NCBI GenBank assembly: GCA_964501985.1
Contig: CAZCVY010000002.1
Coordinates: 1 to 64,000, forward strand
Direction of reading: 5' to 3'
Length of the DNA stretch: 64,000 nt
Source: Bog-366 sp964501985
GTDB lineage: Bacteria > Acidobacteriota > Terriglobia > UBA7540
Notes under the pieces: generated by a model
Database searches by the model: none
The model's input: only the letters and a program-made list of their open reading frames with translations
Told to the model about the DNA's origin: nothing
Shown here: piece after piece, positions 59,149 through 64,000 of the stretch
How the letters are laid out: every line of letters begins with the position of its first letter
How positions within the stretch are numbered: the stretch's first letter is position 1
Program-made: the position numbers and the translations under genes

Positions 59149-59982
59149 TCACACTCCCGCGAACGCCGAAAATCCGCCGTCCACCGGGAGAACGATTCCC
59201 GTCACAAACGCGGAGGCGGGTGAGAGGAGCCACAGCACCGCTCCGAGCAGGTCCTCGGGCTGGCCAAATCGCGCCATGGGTGTATGAGTGATGATGGATT
59301 TGCCGCGAGCGGTAAGATCGCCGGTATTCTCGTCGGTCAGCAGGAAGCGATTCTGCTTGGTCAAGAAGAAGCCTGGAGCCACAGCGTTGACACGGATCTT
59401 GGGCGAGTACTGCTGGGCCACATGCACCGCGAGCCACTGGGTGAAACTGTTCACGGCGGCTTTGGCGGCGGAGTACGCCACCACGCGCGTCAAGGGGCGG
59501 ATGGCGCTCATGGAAGACACGTTGAGGATGACGCCTTCCCCATTCTCGGCCATCATCTTTCCAAAAACCTGGGAGGGGAGGATCGTTCCCATGAGGTTCA
59601 GGTCGAAGACCCAACGCAGGGCATCGGGCGGCAAATCGAAGAAGCCGAGATCCGTGCTGGCGGTGGCCTGAGGCTTGTTGCCTCCCGCGGCGTTCAACAA
59701 GCAATCGACTTTACCGAACTTCTCGCGGATGGCGTCCGCGGCTTGATTCAGGCTCGAGGGGTCCACGACATTGGCGCTGATGGCCACGGCCTGGCTGGCG
59801 CGCGGCCCCATGCGATTTAAGACTTGCTGAGCCGCGTCCATGTGGCGCGCGAGAATCGCCACGTTGGCCCCGCACCCCACGAGGGCGCAGGCCATCTCTC
59901 CCCCCAGAATTCCCGACCCTCCGGTAATGACCACGGTCTTTCCGGTGAAATCATAAAGACGGTTCAATTCGGCAGAGTCCAT
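59149..59982 (-). CDS. SDR-family oxidoreductase, D-mannonate oxidoreductase-like
   Basis: 277 aa from ATG 59982 (MDSAELNRLYDFTGKTVVIT) with GGGGGAA upstream; a longer frame to 60072 overlaps the next gene and is unlikely. Cofactor loop TGGSGILGGEMA, NVAILARHMD with an Arg suggesting NADP or NAD choice is open, NAAGG, catalytic Ser in NVSSMSA, YSAAKAAV (YxxxK), and PVDGGFSAFAGV. The sequence, especially LYDFTGKTVVITGGSGILG, follows the SDR-type fructuronate/mannonate reductases next to uxuA in other bacteria. With mannonate dehydratase at 42806-43873 it would complete glucuronate breakdown. Confidence 0.85.
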   Translation of the reverse strand: MDSAELNRLYDFTGKTVVITGGSGILGGEMACALVGCGANVAILARHMDAAQQVLNRMGPRASQAVAISANVVDPSSLNQAADAIREKFGKVDCLLNAAGGNKPQATASTDLGFFDLPPDALRWVFDLNLMGTILPSQVFGKMMAENGEGVILNVSSMSAIRPLTRVVAYSAAKAAVNSFTQWLAVHVAQQYSPKIRVNAVAPGFFLTKQNRFLLTDENTGDLTARGKSIITHTPMARFGQPEDLLGAVLWLLSPASAFVTGIVLPVDGGFSAFAGV

Positions 59983-60031
59983 GCAATCGTTCCCCCCACG
60001 GAATATATACCACGTTCCGAAGCCACTAGAT

Positions 60032-62068
60032 TCAGAATCGATAGTCCGTGGAAAGGCGCACCGCATTGCCACTCAGCGTACCCAGCGCTTGCGAACTGTC
60101 GTAGTGCGTATAACCCAACATCAGCGATAGCCGGGGGCTGGCCTTCAGGGTGAACGCGGGGCTGAAGAGCAGCGCCGGCTTGATGGGCGTCGCATGTTCG
60201 ACTTGTTGGACTCCCGTGCCGGTGGAAATGTCGAACCCGAGCGGCCCGTGGATCTTTCCAGCGACGTGGGTGGTGAGGTAGTGGCGTTGGTAGAAACCGG
60301 GATTGAAGATTCCCAGGTAAGGCCGCTCGGAACCGCCCGCAAGCCCATAAGCGAGCCCCGAATAGCCAATATCGAAGGCCGTTCGCGAGCGGTGCAACAA
60401 CTTGCGGTTGAACGTCACCGATGTCCCGACAGCGCGATTGTGCTCCGCTTCGTGAAACTCCGACGATCCGGAGTCAGCAAACTCGAATTCGTGGGCATAG
60501 GAAATGGTGAAATCGTCGGCAGCGAAAGGTTCCAGACGCAGGCCCGTGCTCGCGTTGAAGTGATAATCGAGGCCGAGGGACAGCCGGTCCTCCATCACGC
60601 CCAGTCGCACGGCAGTGGGAGTATAGGTAATGGCCGAGCGTGCGGCGGTAAGATCAACCGTCAGCTTTCGCTTGGGCATCGCATAGCTGGTGCCGACAAA
60701 GCCCAGCGGGCGCATTCCTGCGGAAGTAATTGGCAGGTCCTGAGTGGGGATACTGGTGAGCACGCCTGGCCCGAATCGCGCCAGGCCCACACCGCCACGC
60801 AAAGTGAGTTGCGGGGTAATGTAGGTGGTTTGGCGATACACCGCCTGCGACGGCCCCACGGCGCCCTGGATTCCACCGCTCGGACTTTGAGAAGGAAGAT
60901 AAGCCAACGACAAGTAGGATTGCGATCGCGGGAGGGCAGAGAATCCCCAGGTGTTTTCGTATCCATAGGCGGCTAGGTCCTCAGCGTTGGGCGAACTGCC
61001 GGACCCGGTTTCTCTCGCCCACGATGCGGACGTGTGCATGGTGGGCTGAGCATCGCTGCGCAGACTGGTTTCCAGGTTTCCCTCTTCTTCATTGCGCGGG
61101 TCGGCAGTTTCTGCGCGGTAGAGCAAAGCCCTGGCGCGGTGGGAATCGTGCAACGCCCTTTCCAGGTTAGCAAGCAGCAACAGAGCGTCGGCGTCGCGCG
61201 GATTATCGTCGACGATTTTCGCGGCAAGATTGCGCGCGTAGACCAGATCACCGCGATGGTAGGCAACGCGCGCATTGCCCTTCAGCGCGTCCACATCCGT
61301 CGGGTCTTGGCTGATAAGGTAATTGAATCGCCGCAGGGCTTCTTTCTCGTGGCCTTCGTAAAGGTCCAGGTAAGCAAGTTGTAATTGTGCGTCGCGATTG
61401 TGGGGGTTGGAGGAGACGAGCACCATCAGGGTCCTGCGCGCTTGGGGATATTGGTGCAGGTTCATTTCCACGCGAGCCAGACCCACGGCGTATTCGGGGT
61501 TCGCAGGGTATCTCTCCGAGAGGTTCGTGAAGAGGAGAAGCGCCGCATCGGAACGGCCTGCCCACGTCGTGACCCGCGCCAATCCTTCCAGTGCGTCGCT
61601 GTCTCCGGGGTGCTTCTCCAAAACCTCTTGAAATTCACGGAGGGCGGCGTCGTACTGAGCGTCGAAGGCCAACGCGCGGCCTAGGCCCATCTTGGCATCG
61701 TGATCGTTGGGGTTGAATTCCAAAATGTGGTGGTAGGATGCAATCGCCTCCACATAGTCGCCGCGCTGGACCTGGAGGGTGGCCATTCCTTCGAAAGCTT
61801 CCAGATCCCATGGATTCCTTCTGGCGCGTTCTTGATAGACCTTCTCTAGGCGCGAGGGCCCGCGTGAGCTGCTATTCGCCGTCGCTCTAGGAAGGGTCGT
61901 GCTCGGCCCTTCTGACGGCAGGGCCGGGGGCGCAAAGAACGCTGCTGCCACAACCACGACAAGCACGGAGCCGAGGCACCCCAAGCCCGGCCGTAAGCGC
62001 GTCATCGCGGCGGGGAAATGGAGGGAGTACCTTCTCACATCAGGGTGGCCTTTTGGAGGATTGTTCAT
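60032..62068 (-). CDS. Outer-membrane protein with TPR domain and C-terminal beta-barrel
   Basis: 678 aa; ATG 62068 with AAGGGAG 9 nt upstream. Signal anchor at about residues 29-52 (LGCLGSVLVVVVAAAFFAPP). TPRs from about 72 to 335 (WDLEAFEGMATLQVQRGDYV, PNDHDAKMGLGRALAFDAQY, PGDSDALEGLARVTTWAGRS, PTDVDALKGNARVAYHRGDL). Then about 300 residues of alternating strands ending ...RLSTDYRF, with the terminal Phe of an outer-membrane barrel. This is the layout of BcsC/PgaA/AlgK-E exporters, which guide exopolysaccharide out. The GT2 synthase follows upstream on the same strand. Confidence 0.85.
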   Translation of the reverse strand: MNNPPKGHPDVRRYSLHFPAAMTRLRPGLGCLGSVLVVVVAAAFFAPPALPSEGPSTTLPRATANSSSRGPSRLEKVYQERARRNPWDLEAFEGMATLQVQRGDYVEAIASYHHILEFNPNDHDAKMGLGRALAFDAQYDAALREFQEVLEKHPGDSDALEGLARVTTWAGRSDAALLLFTNLSERYPANPEYAVGLARVEMNLHQYPQARRTLMVLVSSNPHNRDAQLQLAYLDLYEGHEKEALRRFNYLISQDPTDVDALKGNARVAYHRGDLVYARNLAAKIVDDNPRDADALLLLANLERALHDSHRARALLYRAETADPRNEEEGNLETSLRSDAQPTMHTSASWARETGSGSSPNAEDLAAYGYENTWGFSALPRSQSYLSLAYLPSQSPSGGIQGAVGPSQAVYRQTTYITPQLTLRGGVGLARFGPGVLTSIPTQDLPITSAGMRPLGFVGTSYAMPKRKLTVDLTAARSAITYTPTAVRLGVMEDRLSLGLDYHFNASTGLRLEPFAADDFTISYAHEFEFADSGSSEFHEAEHNRAVGTSVTFNRKLLHRSRTAFDIGYSGLAYGLAGGSERPYLGIFNPGFYQRHYLTTHVAGKIHGPLGFDISTGTGVQQVEHATPIKPALLFSPAFTLKASPRLSLMLGYTHYDSSQALGTLSGNAVRLSTDYRF

Positions 62069-62134
62069 TTGTCGCGACTCCCTTTGCTGGGGGCAAGACA
62101 GCGCTCCCAGCGCGCAGGTTAGGATCGAGATGCT

Positions 62135-63565
62135 TTAGGGTGTTCCCTCGGCAATGGCGCCCACGTGGGTCACCTTTTCCCAGCGGCGGCTGCCGAACAG
62201 AAACTTCATGACTCCCTGGAAGCGGTAGAACAAAACCAACTGGCGGTAGCCGAGGTTTTCGAGCAGGCCGAAAATCAAGAGAGTCACGAGATCCCGAAAC
62301 CGCGGGTATCGGCGGTAGGTGAGCTCTTCGAGAAGCACGGCTCCTACCGACAGGAATCCGCCATAGACGAAACCGAGGAGAATGAAAACCAAGAGCAGAC
62401 GGGTCGGAATCATGCCCAGGTAGATGAACGCCGGGACCAGAGCATACCCCAGGAATTCCACCACCGCGCCCACGCCCTCGACATACGAATGGAAGGGGAA
62501 GCTGAGCATGCCAACGATTCCGTATTTCTTTCGAAAGAGGATGCCCGAGTGTTTCCACAGTGTTTGGCAAAGGCCTAATTGCCAGCGGCGGCGCTGATTG
62601 GCCAGTACGGCGAGTGTGGAAGGGCATTCGGTCCAGCAGACAGGGTCAGAGGCGAAGGATGTGCGAATCTTGCGTTTGTTATCCGCCGCCCATTGGCACA
62701 GTTGCACAATCAGGTCCATGTCCTCCGTCACCGTGTCGTGGCTGAAGCCGCCCGCTTCAATCACGGTCTCGCGATGAAAGACCGCGAATGCGCCCGACAC
62801 AATCAACGTGCCCCCGAGCAGATGCCATCCCGTGCGGCCGAAGAGGAAACTGCGCAGGTACTCGACGACTTGGAATCGTTCCAGCCAGGTCTGGGGCAAA
62901 CCCACTTTTAGCAAGCGTCCGCCGCGAGTCTCGCACCCGTTCAAAATGCGGATGATTCCTCCGCTCACCACGGTTTGCGTGGTGCAGTTGACAACCGGAT
63001 CCATCAGCCGCAGCAGGGAGTCGCGTTCGAGCAGGCAATCGGCGTCGATGTTGCAGAAATAGGGTGAACGGCAAAGATTGATGCCGGCGTTGAGGGCGTC
63101 AGGCTTGCCCCCTCGGATTTTGCTGACCACGAGAAGACTGGGAATCGCCGGGTTGGTGTAATAAGTTTGGACCGGCGCCGTGGGGAGACCGCCGTGGTAG
63201 GCCCCATCCATTTCCAGCAGCCCAAAGCTTTCCACCAGTCGGGCGAGAGTGCTATCGGTGGACCCGTCGTCGACGACCATAACCTGGAGCTGGGGATAAT
63301 CGACCTGCAATGCGGTGCGTACGCAATCCACGATAACGTCCTGCTCATTCCATGCGGGAATGACGATGGTAACCGGCGGGGTCACGGGTGAAACGCGCAA
63401 GGCGTCCAACCCTTGATAGGCCAACTGCCGTTGATGCACCCAAGTGGCGCGCAGCGACAGTAACATCAGGATCGTGTAGATTCCGTTGCCGAGGAAAAAG
63501 TAAGAGAGCACAACGAGATTGAAAACCGTGACCCAGTCTTCAAACAACGTGCGAATGTGGCTCAT
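62135..63565 (-). CDS. Processive glycosyltransferase family 2 membrane protein (PgaC/cellulose-synthase-like)
   Basis: 476 aa. One N-terminal TM (about 14-38), GT2 domain with VTIVIPAWNEQDVI, VMVVDDGSTDSTL, FCNIDADCLLERDS (DxD) and HDTVTEDMDLIVQL (TED base), then QRRRWQLGLCQTL (Q/RxxRW), the signature of processive beta-glycan synthases such as PgaC and hyaluronan synthase. Three or more C-terminal TM helices follow (MLSFPFHSYVEGVGAVVEFL; ALVPAFIYLGMIP; LLLVFILLGFVYGG). It probably makes and translocates a beta-linked exopolysaccharide. It lies 15 nt from the HEAT gene and 66 nt from the TPR/barrel gene. Confidence 0.92.
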   Translation of the reverse strand: MSHIRTLFEDWVTVFNLVVLSYFFLGNGIYTILMLLSLRATWVHQRQLAYQGLDALRVSPVTPPVTIVIPAWNEQDVIVDCVRTALQVDYPQLQVMVVDDGSTDSTLARLVESFGLLEMDGAYHGGLPTAPVQTYYTNPAIPSLLVVSKIRGGKPDALNAGINLCRSPYFCNIDADCLLERDSLLRLMDPVVNCTTQTVVSGGIIRILNGCETRGGRLLKVGLPQTWLERFQVVEYLRSFLFGRTGWHLLGGTLIVSGAFAVFHRETVIEAGGFSHDTVTEDMDLIVQLCQWAADNKRKIRTSFASDPVCWTECPSTLAVLANQRRRWQLGLCQTLWKHSGILFRKKYGIVGMLSFPFHSYVEGVGAVVEFLGYALVPAFIYLGMIPTRLLLVFILLGFVYGGFLSVGAVLLEELTYRRYPRFRDLVTLLIFGLLENLGYRQLVLFYRFQGVMKFLFGSRRWEKVTHVGAIAEGTP

Positions 63566-63580
63566 GGCGGACCAGTTCCT

Positions 63581-64000
63581 TCAGGCCGCGACGCGCGGCA
63601 GAAACTCGAGAACGTGCTCCGTGCTGACGGCGCTTTCGAGGCCGGGTTGTGTTCCTTCGTGGAACCGCATTTTGGCCTCTGCCGAGGAGAAGAGGCGGCT
63701 CAGGAACCTGAGTCGTACCTCGGGGGGCACGCTGCGGAGAATTCCCGAGAGCCCCACGCGGGCCGATTCGGCGGCCAGTTGTTCGACCATGCGGGCATCC
63801 ACGCCATTGGCGCCATTGCTGTACATTTCCACGAGTTCAAACACCACTCCCCGCCGCTCAATCACCTCCACTATTTGTTCCCGCGTCGGGTGGTTCGGCG
63901 AAGCGAGAAAGTGTTCATAAAGATGATGGGTCCCCTCGGGGCCCAGGGAGAGGAGGGTCTGGATGGCCGCCTCCCGGACCTGCCAATGCGAGTCGCGCAG
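63581..64000 (-). CDS. HEAT-repeat protein, N-terminus beyond the window
   Basis: Minus-strand frame open to the window edge; at least 139 residues visible. LRDSHWQVREAAIQTLLSLG at the edge is a HEAT repeat, followed by EGTHHLYEHFLASPNHPTRE, VIERRGVVFELVEMYSNGAN, VDARMVEQLAAESARVGLSG and VPPEVRLRFLSRLFSSAEAK. HEAT scaffolds accompany several bacterial exopolysaccharide synthases. It precedes the GT2 gene by 15 nt, so an operon with GT2 and the TPR/barrel protein is likely. Start not seen. Confidence 0.7.
   Translation of the reverse strand: MRDSHWQVREAAIQTLLSLGPEGTHHLYEHFLASPNHPTREQIVEVIERRGVVFELVEMYSNGANGVDARMVEQLAAESARVGLSGILRSVPPEVRLRFLSRLFSSAEAKMRFHEGTQPGLESAVSTEHVLEFLPRVAA

Overview
The window looks like a metagenome-assembled scaffold of an Acidobacteriota bacterium (Bryobacterales/Koribacter-like). 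The grounds are a carboxypeptidase-domain TonB receptor of the Oar type, many TPR proteins, a PadR regulator coupled to a membrane protein, Tat-exported Gfo/Idh and TIM-barrel enzymes, GC-rich coding DNA and abundant short palindromic repeats. A run of 100 Ns (21652-21751) marks a scaffold join inside a minisatellite. I see no rRNA, CRISPR, phage or insertion sequence. There are two tRNAs (Lys-TTT, Glu-TTC).

Layout. 0.1-11.2 kb: a frameshifted gene, then a plus-strand glycan/glycolipid locus (TonB receptor, TPR protein, GH2 enzyme, GH59 lipoprotein resembling animal galactocerebrosidase). 11.5-14.6 kb: an orphan CdiI-like immunity gene and a HigBA toxin-antitoxin pair lying between two copies of the 3' end of a polysaccharide deacetylase gene. 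14.9-25.2 kb: LysM/DUF4015 protein, small zinc-ribbon protein, RDD protein, a hybrid histidine kinase, a minisatellite, a duplicated-domain exported protein and a MITE-like inverted repeat. 25.3-32.3 kb (minus): matrixin protease, TatD, a four-helix-bundle (S23/Avd-like) gene between heptamer inverted repeats, and the overlapping operon cobB-larC-metG. 32.5-47.6 kb: housekeeping and catabolic genes (sugar isomerase-like, amidase, Gfo/Idh, LOG, fumarase, CapA, GNAT, DUF72, mannonate dehydratase, dihaem cytochrome c, TPR, RsmA). 47.8-54.2 kb: glgA, purA and three molybdenum-cofactor genes (moeA, moaC, mogA) with a response regulator among them. 54.3-64 kb: padR plus membrane partner, nuoA, dinB-like, a LarA-type racemase, an SDR, and an exopolysaccharide-type set (TPR/outer-membrane barrel, GT2 synthase, HEAT protein cut by the window end).

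The most unusual feature is a family of intergenic elements built from degenerate 7-nt words, 5 to 8 words per arm, mostly in inverted pairs. Each locus uses its own word (GTCCnnn, GATTGCC, AGGTGCC, GAGTGAC and others), but the architecture is shared. One pair encloses an S23-type four-helix-bundle gene. Others end 9, 2 and 0 nt before the start codons of moeA, moaC and mogA. One array lies in frame inside metG as a Pro/Ser-rich linker. I propose this as a candidate undescribed element family; the link to the four-helix-bundle protein is inference.

Genes that probably work together: LarC (nickel-pincer cofactor synthesis) and the LarA homologue 26 kb away; mannonate dehydratase and the SDR (hexuronate catabolism); the GH2/GH59/TonB set; MoeA/MoaC/MogA; and the TPR-barrel/GT2/HEAT set.
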